DNA of 64,000 nt from Shinella sumterensis (GTDB taxonomy: Bacteria; Pseudomonadota; Alphaproteobacteria; Rhizobiales; Rhizobiaceae): contig NZ_MYFN02000012.1 of assembly GCF_004514425.2 (NCBI RefSeq), forward strand, positions 62,001 to 126,000, written 5' to 3'. Made by a program: the position numbers and the translations under genes. Shown here piece by piece: positions 41,323 through 50,218 of the stretch. The stretch's first letter is position 1. Each line of letters begins with the position of its first letter. The notes beneath the pieces are model-generated. The model saw nothing but the letters and a program-made list of their open reading frames with translations. It made no database searches and was not told the DNA's origin.

Positions 41323-43017
41323 TCAGGCGGCTTCTTTTTCTGCGGACCACTTGCGCAGGATCTTTGCGGCACGCTCTTCGCTGATCTCGACCATGCGGCT
41401 GAGGCGACGTTCCGGGCCTTCCTTGACGCGACGGTTGAAGGCGCCCTCGCCGTCGTCGCCGGCATTGAGAAGATCGTCGGTGCTGTCGAAGCCGAAGTCC
41501 GCGCCGAAGCCATCCATGAGGGTGGCGCCCGGGCCGCCGATGCCGGCGGCAGGAGAGAAGTCCGGCAGTTCGAGGCCGGCCGCATCGCTTTCGAGCGCAT
41601 TGGCCCCGGCACCGCCGCCCGTCACCGAGCGGACCGCAGGGCGCAGGCCGAACCATACGACCAGGAAAGCCACGCCGACGAAGGCAAGCGCATTGATGAT
41701 GCCGCCGAGATTGCGCGTCAGCACTTCCATGACGCCCGGGCCAGGCACCGCATCGTCCAGCAGCTGGTGGTCGAGGAATTCCATCGCGGTGATGGTGACG
41801 ACGTCGCCACGATCGGCGTTGAGGCCGGCCGCGGAGGAGACGATCTTCTGCATATCCGCGAGATAGGCGTCGATCTTCGCCTGATCGGCGGGTTCGCCCA
41901 CCATGGCGGCAATGCGGGCGCGGTTGACGACGACGGCGACGGACAGCTTCTCCACCGCAACGCCGTTACGCACGGTGGCGACCGTCTTGCTGTTGATCTC
42001 GTAGTTGGTCTGCTCTTCCTTCTTGTCCGCCTCGTCGCTCGACTGCGGACCGTCACCGTTGCCCTGCGGGCCGCCCTGCGGAATGTTCTGCTCGACGGTC
42101 GCGGCCTTGTTGGTGGCCTGCTGCTTGGACTTCTGGCTTTCGCGCGTCACACGCACGGAGCGCTCGACGCGCGATTCCGGATCGTAGACGGTTTCCTGGA
42201 TCTGCTGGGTATCGGTGTTGAGCGCGGCGGTCACGCTGGCGCGGAAATTGTCCATGCCGAGGAAGGGTGCGAGCGCCTTCTCGATATTGCGTTCCATCTC
42301 GCTCTGCACCGTCTGTACGGCGGTCAGCGAGCGATTGAGCATGCCCTTTTCAGGATCGTCGCCGGACGCCAGGAGCTGGCCGGCCGAATCGAGAATGGTC
42401 ACGCCATCCACCTCGAGGCCTGGAACGGATGCGGCGACCAGGTGGCGGATCGCAGCCGCCGATTCGCGCCCGGCCTGCGCGCTGGCGCGGATCATGACGG
42501 AGGCTGTCGGAACCTGGTCGGCTTTGCGGAAGTTGCCGCGCTCCGGCATCACGATATGGACGCGGGCTGCGGCGATGCCGCTGATCTGCTGGATGGTGCG
42601 GGCGATTTCGCCCTCGAGGGCACGAACGCGCGTCACCTCCTGCATGAAGGAGGTGAGACCGAGAGAACCGACCTTGTCGAAGAGTTCGTAACCGGAATTG
42701 GCGCTGCTCGGCAGGCCGCGCTCGGCGAGATAGAGCCGGGCCTTGCCGGTCTGGCCGACGGGAACCGCGATGCTGGCACCGTCCGTTCCCGTGTTGAAAT
42801 CGATGCTGGCCTCGGCGAGAGCCATGCTGATCTGGTTCACATCGGACTTTTCCAGACCGACATAAAGCGTCTCGTAGGCGGGCTTGTTCACAAGGATACC
42901 GGCGGCAAGCACCAGGCCGATCGACACCACCGCGGCCCCTGCGAGCATCGCGAGTTTCGCCTGCCCCAGCGAAGCCAGGTTCTTGTAGACTTTCGTCAAC
43001 TGTTCCAACAGATTCAT
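41323..43017 (-). CDS. fliF: FliF, MS-ring protein
   Basis: The ATG at 43017 gives 564 residues, beginning MNLLEQLTKVYKNLASLGQA. There are two membrane helices (about 20-45 and 430-455), a periplasmic part with ring-building motifs (YETLYVGLEKSDVNQISMAL and ARVHIVMPERGNFRKADQVP) and a C-terminal FliG-binding tail (RRLSRMVEISEERAAKILRK). FliF forms the MS ring, the base of the flagellum. It is transcribed separately from the che operon: a terminator lies at 43219-43248 and a promoter-like element at 43165-43185. Confidence 0.96.
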   Translation of the reverse strand: MNLLEQLTKVYKNLASLGQAKLAMLAGAAVVSIGLVLAAGILVNKPAYETLYVGLEKSDVNQISMALAEASIDFNTGTDGASIAVPVGQTGKARLYLAERGLPSSANSGYELFDKVGSLGLTSFMQEVTRVRALEGEIARTIQQISGIAAARVHIVMPERGNFRKADQVPTASVMIRASAQAGRESAAAIRHLVAASVPGLEVDGVTILDSAGQLLASGDDPEKGMLNRSLTAVQTVQSEMERNIEKALAPFLGMDNFRASVTAALNTDTQQIQETVYDPESRVERSVRVTRESQKSKQQATNKAATVEQNIPQGGPQGNGDGPQSSDEADKKEEQTNYEINSKTVATVRNGVAVEKLSVAVVVNRARIAAMVGEPADQAKIDAYLADMQKIVSSAAGLNADRGDVVTITAMEFLDHQLLDDAVPGPGVMEVLTRNLGGIINALAFVGVAFLVVWFGLRPAVRSVTGGGAGANALESDAAGLELPDFSPAAGIGGPGATLMDGFGADFGFDSTDDLLNAGDDGEGAFNRRVKEGPERRLSRMVEISEERAAKILRKWSAEKEAA

Positions 43018-43164
43018 TCTGTTCCCGCACGGACTAGTCGCCTGCCTGCCGGGCAACATGCCGGCGCGTTCAGACGCATTTTCAATCTCGTGGAACGGGA
43101 CCGGCATTTCCGCACGCCGATCTGCTCCATGGAATACGCGGACCTGACTGATCCGGGATGGAGA

Positions 43165-43185
43165 CTAGACGGCGAAACTTGCGCG
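43165..43185 (-). promoter_or_regulatory. Candidate class II promoter of fliF
   Basis: On the minus strand: CGCGCAAG, nine bases, CTAG, 148 bases ahead of the ATG. Confidence 0.55.
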
Positions 43186-43218
43186 AACATGGCGGTGCTG
43201 CGCCTGCGAAGAGTGCGG

Positions 43219-43248
43219 GAAAACAAAAACGGCGCCTGTCCGGCGCCG
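43219..43248 (-). terminator. Terminator of the che operon after cheT
   Basis: A 7-base GC stem (43230-43236 with 43242-43248) is followed on the minus strand by TTTTTGTTTTCC. It lies 31 bases beyond the cheT stop and ahead of the fliF promoter. Confidence 0.8.
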
Positions 43249-43279
43249 CTACACATCGAGAATTACCGTTTCAGATCAA

Positions 43280-43669
43280 TCAGAAGGCTTCGAAATCGCC
43301 GACAGCCTTGCCGAGCGGCTGGGAGTGTCCATGCCGGGTTCCGTTGCTCAGCGCCTTCTGCATATCCGCAAGCTTCACGAGATTGAGCGCCGTGGTGACA
43401 TCGACGATCCACCCCCCGGGAATGCTGCCGGTGATCGTATCGATGAATTCCGCAAGCCCCCGCGTCTTCTGGACGGCGAGGTCCAGGCCCTGCAACACCA
43501 TCATGCGCTCGGCATCGTCGGCGGAGGCCTCGCCATGCACGGCAGCGAGCTGCGGCTCGATGCGCTCTATCAGGTAGGCGACGTCGTGCAACTCGGAAAC
43601 GATCCGCATGAGGACATCAGGAAGGGCTTCCTCCATCACACTCGCTGTCGTCAGATACTCGGCTTTCAT
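43280..43669 (-). CDS. cheT: CheT, small chemotaxis-operon protein
   Basis: The ATG at 43669, with GGAGAAGG upstream, gives 129 residues. The protein is soluble and largely helical (MRIVSELHDVAYLIERIEPQ; VLQGLDLAVQKTRGLAEFID) and matches by position the cheT gene that ends the Sinorhizobium che operon, reported to influence chemotaxis. A phosphatase-like role is possible but not evident from the sequence. It is 95 bases after cheD, and the operon terminator follows. Confidence 0.85.
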   Translation of the reverse strand: MKAEYLTTASVMEEALPDVLMRIVSELHDVAYLIERIEPQLAAVHGEASADDAERMMVLQGLDLAVQKTRGLAEFIDTITGSIPGGWIVDVTTALNLVKLADMQKALSNGTRHGHSQPLGKAVGDFEAF

Positions 43670-43764
43670 GGGGGACCCTTCTCCCGTCGACGCCCGGCGG
43701 CGCTGTTGCCACTGCCGGTACGCAATCACGTCACACTTGCATTTCCTCGCGACGCCCCCGCCGC

Positions 43765-44319
43765 TCAGAAGAATTCGATCGAGCTTTCCGCCGGTTTGGC
43801 GACAGGCACGGGACGCTGTTCCAGCGCCACCGTCTTCTGCATCTCCACGCCCGTCAGCGCATATTGCCGGGCGCGGCCCGACGAAGGCCAGTATTCCAAC
43901 TTTCGGCCGTATTCGCCACCCGTACTTTCGCCGACGATCTTGATGCCTTCATCCGTCAGGAACTGCCGCGCGAAGAGCGCATTCTGCTCCCCGACATTGG
44001 AGAAGCGCGCCATCGTCCTTGCTCCGCCGAAGATCTTTGCCTCCAGCCGGTCGCGTCGCGCGCCCTGCTTGAGCATGCCGTTTATCAACAGCTCCATCAG
44101 GTGGACGCCGTAGCGTGTGGCGTCACCGCCCGAGGCAAGCGCCCCGGCAGAGCCCGGCAGCAGGAAATGGTTCATGCCGCCGACGCCAACGACCGGGTCA
44201 CGCATGCAGGCGGCCACGCACGAACCGAGGATGGTGGTCAACACCACATTCGGATCGTTGACGACCTTGTACTCGCCCTGGATGACGTGGACGCGGCGGG
44301 CCGCGGCATCTGATATCAT
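43765..44319 (-). CDS. cheD: CheD, receptor deamidase
   Basis: The 184-residue product has the CheD active-site residues: Cys34 in [13 protein letters not shown] and His51 in [12 protein letters not shown]. It deamidates glutamines on chemoreceptors and tunes adaptation. The start overlaps the cheY2 stop by four bases. The C-terminal half is typical of the family. Confidence 0.95.
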   Translation of the reverse strand: MISDAAARRVHVIQGEYKVVNDPNVVLTTILGSCVAACMRDPVVGVGGMNHFLLPGSAGALASGGDATRYGVHLMELLINGMLKQGARRDRLEAKIFGGARTMARFSNVGEQNALFARQFLTDEGIKIVGESTGGEYGRKLEYWPSSGRARQYALTGVEMQKTVALEQRPVPVAKPAESSIEFF

Positions 44320-44705
44320 TTCAATGCCCCGAACACGGCTTCGATCGCCGCCTTCATCTTTTCGATGGTGAATGGCTTGGCCAGAACGTTGTTCGCACCG
44401 AGCGCGGCCGCCTTCTGTACCAGCGCGCGGTCGCCCTGCGCGGTGAGGATGATGAAGGCCGCCTTCTTGGTGGTGGGGTTGGACCGCACCGCCTGGAGGA
44501 ACTCGATCCCGTCCATCTTCGGCATGTTGAAGTCGGAGATGACGAGATGGTGCGGCTGCTGGGTCATGATGGCCATGCCCTGCGCACCGTCGCCGGCCGC
44601 CGTGATCTGTTTGAAGCCGAGCTGCTGCAGGGCATCACCCAGAAGCAGACGGCTGGTCACCTGATCGTCGACGATCAGGACTTTTATTTTTTCAGCGAGA
44701 GACAT
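44316..44705 (-). CDS. cheY2: CheY2, motor-binding response regulator
   Basis: The single receiver domain has 129 residues with acidic pocket Asp13/Asp14, phospho-acceptor Asp58 ([15 protein letters not shown]) and the conserved Lys in VLAKPFT. By position it corresponds to CheY2 of Sinorhizobium, the form that binds the motor and slows it. It overlaps the end of cheB by 14 bases. Confidence 0.93.
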   Translation of the reverse strand: MSLAEKIKVLIVDDQVTSRLLLGDALQQLGFKQITAAGDGAQGMAIMTQQPHHLVISDFNMPKMDGIEFLQAVRSNPTTKKAAFIILTAQGDRALVQKAAALGANNVLAKPFTIEKMKAAIEAVFGALK

Positions 44706-45756
44706 TGTTCGCTTCCTTCTCTATGGCCGCAGTGATCTTCAGGATTTCCTCGCCGATGGAGGAGAGTGGAAACTGGTGTTCCACGGCGCCCAGCTCGAAA
44801 GCGACCCTGGGCATTCCATAAACCACGCAGGTTTTCTCATTCTGGCCGATGGTCCGCGCCCCGGCGTGGCGCATCTTCAAAAGTCCCGCCGCACCGTCCC
44901 GGCCCATTCCGGTGAGAATGGCGCCGACAGCGTTGCGGCCGGCAAGTTCCGCAACCGAATCGAACAGCACATCCACCGAAGGACGGTGACCGTTGACGGG
45001 ATCGCGGTCCACGAGACGGCAACAGGGGGCGTGCGGATTGGCGACCTGCAGGTGACGCTCGCCACCGGGTGCCAGGTAGATCTTGCCGATTTCCAGGCGC
45101 GCGCCGTCCGTGGCCTCCTGCACGACGGGCGCGCAGAGCCTGTTCAGACGGTCGGCGAAGCTCTTGGTGAAGGTCGACGGCATGTGCTGGGTGATGACGG
45201 TCGGCGGGCAGTTCACCGGAAATTTCTGCAAAACTGTGATCAACGCTTCGACGCCACCCGTCGACGCGCCGATGGCGATGATCTTGCGGCCAGGCCTGTA
45301 GGTGCTGGGACTGGCATGCACCGCGACTGGCGCGATGGGCGGCGGATCGGTGCGCAACCGGCGCTGCGAGCGGGCGGCCGCCTTCACTTTCTCTGCAAGG
45401 TCGCTGAAGGGACGAACCTCGCCCGGTTGCGGCTTGCCGACACAATCGAACGCGCCGATCTCCAGCGCCATCAAGGACGCTTCGGCACCGCGATGGGTCA
45501 GGGTCGAGACCATGATCACCGGCATGGGGCGAAGCTTCATGATCTTGTCGAGAAACTCCAGCCCGTTCATGTTCGGCATCTCGATGTCGAGCGTCACGAC
45601 ATCGGGATCGAGCTGCTTGATCGCGTTGCGGGCTTCCATCGCGTCGCCGGCCTGGCCGATGACGGTCACGTCGGGATCGGCGTTGAGCACGGCCGTGATC
45701 AGGCCGCGCATGGTCGGTGAATCGTCGACGACAAGTACGCGTGCGGGTGCCGTCAT
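44692..45756 (-). CDS. cheB: CheB, receptor methylesterase
   Basis: The ATG at 45756 gives 354 residues: receiver domain (Asp57 in [13 protein letters not shown]), linker, and methylesterase domain with the catalytic Ser in [13 protein letters not shown], His in [12 protein letters not shown] and Asp in [10 protein letters not shown]. It removes methyl groups from receptors when phosphorylated by CheA. The start overlaps the cheR stop by four bases. In-frame upstream sequence reads through cheR and is rejected. Confidence 0.96.
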   Translation of the reverse strand: MTAPARVLVVDDSPTMRGLITAVLNADPDVTVIGQAGDAMEARNAIKQLDPDVVTLDIEMPNMNGLEFLDKIMKLRPMPVIMVSTLTHRGAEASLMALEIGAFDCVGKPQPGEVRPFSDLAEKVKAAARSQRRLRTDPPPIAPVAVHASPSTYRPGRKIIAIGASTGGVEALITVLQKFPVNCPPTVITQHMPSTFTKSFADRLNRLCAPVVQEATDGARLEIGKIYLAPGGERHLQVANPHAPCCRLVDRDPVNGHRPSVDVLFDSVAELAGRNAVGAILTGMGRDGAAGLLKMRHAGARTIGQNEKTCVVYGMPRVAFELGAVEHQFPLSSIGEEILKITAAIEKEANNVSR

Positions 45757-46661
45757 GCGCCCCTCCCCCTGTTCTTGCCCGTGTAGCGGTAGGTCGTGAT
45801 GCCGATATTGTCGAACTGCCCCTTCGCATCGCCCGAAACGCGCTCGGAATGACCGATGTAAAGATGGCCGTTGTCGGCGAGCATGTCGGCGAAGCGGGAC
45901 CATATCCGCACCTGCGTCGGCTCGTCGAAATAGATGACGACGTTGCGGCAGAAGATGACATCGAACGGCCCCTTGAACGGCCACTGGGCCATCAGGTTCA
46001 GTTCGTTGAAGGTAATGAGGCGCTTCACCCGGTCGTCGATCTGCCATTTCTGGCGGCCGGCGATCTCGGTCTCGCGGAAGAACTGCTTGCGCATCGCCGG
46101 TTCGACGGTTTCGAGCGCCGTCGCGTCATAGGCGCCGGAGCGGGCGATCGCCAGGATCTTGGGGTCGATATCGGTCGCCAGGATGCGGAAATCGTAATCC
46201 GCCGCATTCGGCATCATCGAGAGTACCGTAAGGGCGATCGAGTAGGGTTCCTGCCCGTCGGAGCAGGCCGCCGACCAGATGCGCACGCGGCCGCCGTTGC
46301 GCGCACGGGCAAGGAGCTCCGGCAGCACATCGCTGCGAAGATGCTCGAAATGATGGTTCTCACGGAAGAAGCGCGTGAAATTCGTCGTCAGATGCGACAG
46401 CATCTCCTTGCGCGGGCCGGCACCCTCCGGAGAGGACACAAGCGCGCAATAGTCCCGGAAGCCCTTGAGGCCGAGCTGGCGGATATGCTTCGACAGGCGC
46501 GAATAGACGAGCGAGGCCTTCGTCTCGTTGAGGTAGATGCCGGCATCCGCATAGATCATCGCCGCGATCTCGGAGAGGTCGCGACGCGTCAGCGGATACT
46601 CGCCGCTTGCGAGGCATTCGTCCGGAGATTGCCTTGTATCGATGGCCGGAGAATAGGTCAT
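45753..46661 (-). CDS. cheR: CheR, receptor methyltransferase
   Basis: The 302-residue product has the N-terminal helical CheR domain and a C-terminal SAM-binding methyltransferase domain ([40 protein letters not shown]). It methylates glutamates on chemoreceptors. It lies between cheW and cheB with overlapping ends on both sides. Confidence 0.96.
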   Translation of the reverse strand: MTYSPAIDTRQSPDECLASGEYPLTRRDLSEIAAMIYADAGIYLNETKASLVYSRLSKHIRQLGLKGFRDYCALVSSPEGAGPRKEMLSHLTTNFTRFFRENHHFEHLRSDVLPELLARARNGGRVRIWSAACSDGQEPYSIALTVLSMMPNAADYDFRILATDIDPKILAIARSGAYDATALETVEPAMRKQFFRETEIAGRQKWQIDDRVKRLITFNELNLMAQWPFKGPFDVIFCRNVVIYFDEPTQVRIWSRFADMLADNGHLYIGHSERVSGDAKGQFDNIGITTYRYTGKNRGRGA

Positions 46662-47122
46662 GCGGCTTCACTTTCGATATGCGGGAACAGGACGCCGAGG
46701 TCGATGAGGCAGATCATGCGGCCTTCGATCGCGAGAATGCCGCGCGCATAGGCCTTCTCCGTCTCGTTCGCGATGTCGGGCGTGGGCTGGATGTTTTCGT
46801 CCGTGATGGTCAGGATGTCCGACACTGCATCCACGAGCAGCCCCACCGCCGCCGGTCCAACCTGCGCGACGATGATGACATGGCGGACGGTCGGCTCGGT
46901 GCGCTTCATGCCGAGACGCTGCGACATGTCGATGATGGGCAGCACCGCGCCACGCAGGTTGATCACGCCGAGCACATGCGGCGGTGCGTGCGGCATCGGC
47001 GTCGCCGGGGTCCATCCACGGATTTCCCGCACGGACATGATGTTCACGCAGAATTCCTGGTCGCCGATCCTAAAGGCGATCAGTTCATGTCCGTCGATGA
47101 GATTCTTGACCGCGTACGTCAT
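46658..47122 (-). CDS. cheW: CheW, receptor-kinase coupling protein
   Basis: The 154-residue single CheW domain includes VNIMSVREIRGWTPATPMPH and VLGVINLRGAVLPIIDMSQR, the family core. It links receptors such as IcpA to CheA. It is six bases after cheA and overlaps cheR by four bases. Confidence 0.96.
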   Translation of the reverse strand: MTYAVKNLIDGHELIAFRIGDQEFCVNIMSVREIRGWTPATPMPHAPPHVLGVINLRGAVLPIIDMSQRLGMKRTEPTVRHVIIVAQVGPAAVGLLVDAVSDILTITDENIQPTPDIANETEKAYARGILAIEGRMICLIDLGVLFPHIESEAA

Positions 47123-47128
47123 GGCGTC

Positions 47129-49405
47129 TCAACCGGTGGCAGCAAGCGAGATGTCTTGGCGAAGGGGCTGGCCGCGGGACGCGGCGACAACGGCGTCGAC
47201 GTCAAGGATAAGAGCCACCCGTCCGTCGCCCAGGATGGTCGCAGCCGCGATGCCGGGAACGTGGGTGTAGTTGGCCTCGAGGCTCTTGATGACGACCTGG
47301 CGCTGACCCTGGATCGCATCGACCATGAGGGCGCGCTGGCCACCGCCTTCCGATTCCACGAGGAGCGCAACGCCGTCCATCGGGTTGGCCTGCGTAGAAC
47401 GGAAATTGAGGATCCGTCCGACATCCACCAGCGGGCAGAACGAATTGCGGATCGAGATGAGCCGCTGCGAGGCGCCGAACGAATGAATGGCGGAGGCTTC
47501 CGGCTGGAGCGTCTCGACGATGGCCGTGAGCGGCACGACGAGCGTCTGGCCGGCGACCGTCACCACCATGCCGTCGAGCACGGCGAGCGTCAGCGGCAGG
47601 CTCATGGTGAAGACCGAACCCTGGCCGGGCTTGGACGAGATGGAGATGCGCCCGCCGAGCGCCTGGATCGAGCGCTTGACCACATCCATGCCGACGCCGC
47701 GGCCGGAGAGGTCCGACACCTTGTCGGCGGTGGAGAAGCCGGCGTGGAAGATCAGGTTGTCGATTTCCTCGTCGGACAGGTTCGCATCGGCGGCGATCAG
47801 GTCGTTGTCGATCGCCTTCTGGCGCACCTTCTCGCGGTTGATGCCGGCGCCGTCATCGGCAAGCTCGATGACGATGCGGCCCGAGCGGTGCTTCGCGGTC
47901 AGGCGGACCGTGCCTTCGGGGTTCTTGCCGAGCGCCTCGCGCTTCTCCGGCATTTCCAGGCCGTGGTCAACCGCATTGCGGATCATGTGCGTCAGCGGCT
48001 CGGCGAGCTTGTCGATGACGGTCTTGTCGACTTCGGTGTTCTCGCCCTCGGTGATGAGGCGAACGGACTTGCCGGTGATGTCGGCGATTTCACGAACGGT
48101 GCGGGCCATGCGCTGGAACACCGGCTTTACCGGCTGCGCGCGGATCGCCATCACCGAATCCTGGATCTCGCGGGTGAGCTGCTGCAGCTCCTCGAGGCCC
48201 ATATTGATGGAGCTGACGCCGTTGTTGTCGTTCTCGACGACGCTCTGCGAGAGCATGGCCTGGTTGATGACCAACTCGCCGACGAGGTTGATCAGGCGGT
48301 CGACGCGATCGAGGTCGACACGGATGGTCTGGCCGGCAGCGGACGCCTGGTTTGCCTGCGCGGCCGTGGCCGCTGCGGCTGCCGCCTTGGCGTTTTCGGC
48401 GGCGCGGCTTGCGACCTGTGCGACCTTGCTGGCGGTGTCGGCGGCGGCAATGGCGGCCGCCGCGTCGCTTTCGCTGGCAACGGGCTCTTCCTCGCCGCCG
48501 GCGGCCGGGCCGTCCTCGAGCAGCGAAAGATCGAAAGGAACGGCCTGCATCGGCGGCTCGTCATCGTCGGCCGCGTCACCCACGATCTCTTCCTCGATCG
48601 TGCGGACATCGAGTTCGCAGTCCCATTCGGCAAATTCGAAGACGGAGCGCACGCCGTCCTCGCCCTTGTCGGTGGTGACGGACACCTTCCAGGAGAAATA
48701 GGCTTCCTCCGGGTTCATCTTGTCCAGCGGCGGCAGCCTGTCCATGTCGCAGTAGACGCTCATCTCGCCGAGGCGGGAAAGATCGCGCAGCAGGAGTACG
48801 GCTTCGTTGCCCTTGGCATAGAGTTCCCGGTTGGGCCGGAAGACGATCTGGCAGGTCGGAACGTATTGCGCAGCCGGCTCGTCGTCGAAATCGCCGAAGG
48901 AGAACGGGATCGGCTGGAAACCCTCGTCATTGACGTCGGGCTTTGCGACGACCGGTGCGGGTTCGGCCGGCTTCGATGCGGCAGCAACCGGCTTCGGTGC
49001 AGCGGGTTCCGCGGCGTGCGTCTCGCCGTGCGCGAGCGCCTCCAGTTCCCGGATGAGCGTGCGGCTGCGCGCTTCATCGACACTGCCGCCGTCACGGGCG
49101 GCATTGGTGAGGTCCGCCAGCACGTCGGCGGATTTCAGCATGACCTTCAGGACATCCTGGGTCGGTTCCAGCTTGTTGGATCGAACGCAATCCAGCGTCG
49201 TCTCGAACACATGGGCGAACGAGACGAGATCGTCGAGACCGAAGGCGCCGGCGCCGCCCTTGATCGAATGGACAGCGCGGAAAACGGCGTTGACCGTTTC
49301 GGGATCGCGGTCGCCGTCATTCAGCTTCAAAAGCCCGGATTCCAATTCCGCGAGCTGCTCTTCGCACTCCTGGAAGAAGATCTCTTTGATTTCGTTCATA
49401 TCCAT
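47129..49405 (-). CDS. cheA: CheA, chemotaxis histidine kinase
   Basis: The product has 758 residues. In order: HPt domain (1-105) with phospho-acceptor His46 (VFRAVHSIKGGAGAFG), an Ala/Pro linker, a P2-like domain (about 155-260), a long Ala-rich linker (about 290-345), dimerisation helices, a HATPase domain (THMIRNAVDHGLEMPEKRE) and a C-terminal CheW-like domain. It phosphorylates CheY1, CheY2 and CheB. The Ala/Gln-rich linker before the dimerisation region is long, and looks unstructured. Confidence 0.96.
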   Translation of the reverse strand: MDMNEIKEIFFQECEEQLAELESGLLKLNDGDRDPETVNAVFRAVHSIKGGAGAFGLDDLVSFAHVFETTLDCVRSNKLEPTQDVLKVMLKSADVLADLTNAARDGGSVDEARSRTLIRELEALAHGETHAAEPAAPKPVAAASKPAEPAPVVAKPDVNDEGFQPIPFSFGDFDDEPAAQYVPTCQIVFRPNRELYAKGNEAVLLLRDLSRLGEMSVYCDMDRLPPLDKMNPEEAYFSWKVSVTTDKGEDGVRSVFEFAEWDCELDVRTIEEEIVGDAADDDEPPMQAVPFDLSLLEDGPAAGGEEEPVASESDAAAAIAAADTASKVAQVASRAAENAKAAAAAATAAQANQASAAGQTIRVDLDRVDRLINLVGELVINQAMLSQSVVENDNNGVSSINMGLEELQQLTREIQDSVMAIRAQPVKPVFQRMARTVREIADITGKSVRLITEGENTEVDKTVIDKLAEPLTHMIRNAVDHGLEMPEKREALGKNPEGTVRLTAKHRSGRIVIELADDGAGINREKVRQKAIDNDLIAADANLSDEEIDNLIFHAGFSTADKVSDLSGRGVGMDVVKRSIQALGGRISISSKPGQGSVFTMSLPLTLAVLDGMVVTVAGQTLVVPLTAIVETLQPEASAIHSFGASQRLISIRNSFCPLVDVGRILNFRSTQANPMDGVALLVESEGGGQRALMVDAIQGQRQVVIKSLEANYTHVPGIAAATILGDGRVALILDVDAVVAASRGQPLRQDISLAATG

Positions 49406-49430
49406 CGGCAGGAATCCCGGACTTCGTGAA

Positions 49431-49796
49431 TTAGGCGGTTACGCGCTCGATTGCGTCGATCAGCTTGGTCGGGTCGAACGGCTTGACGATCCAGCCCGTG
49501 GCGCCGGCCTGGCGTGCGCGGTTCTTCTTCTCCGCATCGCTTTCCGTCGTCAGGACGAGAATCGGGATCGCGCGGAACTTCTCATTGCGGCGAACGCCCT
49601 CGATGAAGCCGAAGCCGTCAAGGCGCGGCATGTTGATGTCGGTCACGATGACATCGGGATTGGAGGTTTCCAGAACCTCGAGGCCCTCGACACCGTCTTC
49701 GGCCTGGATGGTCTCGAAGCCCGCATTGTTGAGCGTGACGAGAAGCATGTTCCGGATTGTCCGGGAGTCATCCACGGTCAGTACTTTCTTCTTCAT
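49431..49796 (-). CDS. cheY1: CheY1, response regulator (phosphate sink)
   Basis: The 121-residue receiver has Asp9/Asp10, phospho-acceptor Asp53 (VIVTDINMPRLDG) and Lys105 (WIVKPFDP). In Sinorhizobium CheY1 drains phosphate from CheY2-P by back-transfer through CheA; the position next to cheS and cheA supports the same role here. It overlaps cheS by four bases. Confidence 0.93.
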   Translation of the reverse strand: MKKKVLTVDDSRTIRNMLLVTLNNAGFETIQAEDGVEGLEVLETSNPDVIVTDINMPRLDGFGFIEGVRRNEKFRAIPILVLTTESDAEKKNRARQAGATGWIVKPFDPTKLIDAIERVTA

Positions 49797-50092
49797 TGCC
49801 TAGCCTCCTGTGCCAGCAAGTGATCAATGTTCACGCCGATAAGCTGCATGGTTTTCATGAACGGCTCGGACACCTTGGCGAAGGTGAACGGCTGCTTGTC
49901 TTCTTCCCAGCTCTTCGCGCCGGCCATGAGAACCTGCGCGCAGAGCGCACCGACGCGCTCGACGGCCGAAGCGTCAATGACGAGGGGGCCGCCCTTGAGG
50001 CCCATGAGCTGCGCATGCAGCGCCGTCGCCTCGTTGAGATCGAGAACCGGGGCAAGGCTTAGACTTTTCTGAGCGGCTTTCTTGCTCGCCAT
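49793..50092 (-). CDS. cheS: CheS, STAS-like CheA-binding protein
   Basis: The 99-residue protein resembles a STAS domain (LSLAPVLDLNEATALHAQLM; GPLVIDASAVERVGALCAQV). In Sinorhizobium CheS (formerly CheX) binds CheA and speeds CheY1-P dephosphorylation. It lies between icpA (127-base gap) and cheY1. Confidence 0.88.
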   Translation of the reverse strand: MASKKAAQKSLSLAPVLDLNEATALHAQLMGLKGGPLVIDASAVERVGALCAQVLMAGAKSWEEDKQPFTFAKVSEPFMKTMQLIGVNIDHLLAQEARQ

Positions 50093-50218
50093 TACGGTGT
50101 TCCTTGTCTGCGTCTGAGCGAAACCGAGATTGTGTTGCGCGGTGCGGGCGGCTGGTTTTCCTCCGAGGACCGGCTGCGCGCCGTGGAGAACCAGTGACGG
50201 GGACGTCTGCTCGTCATC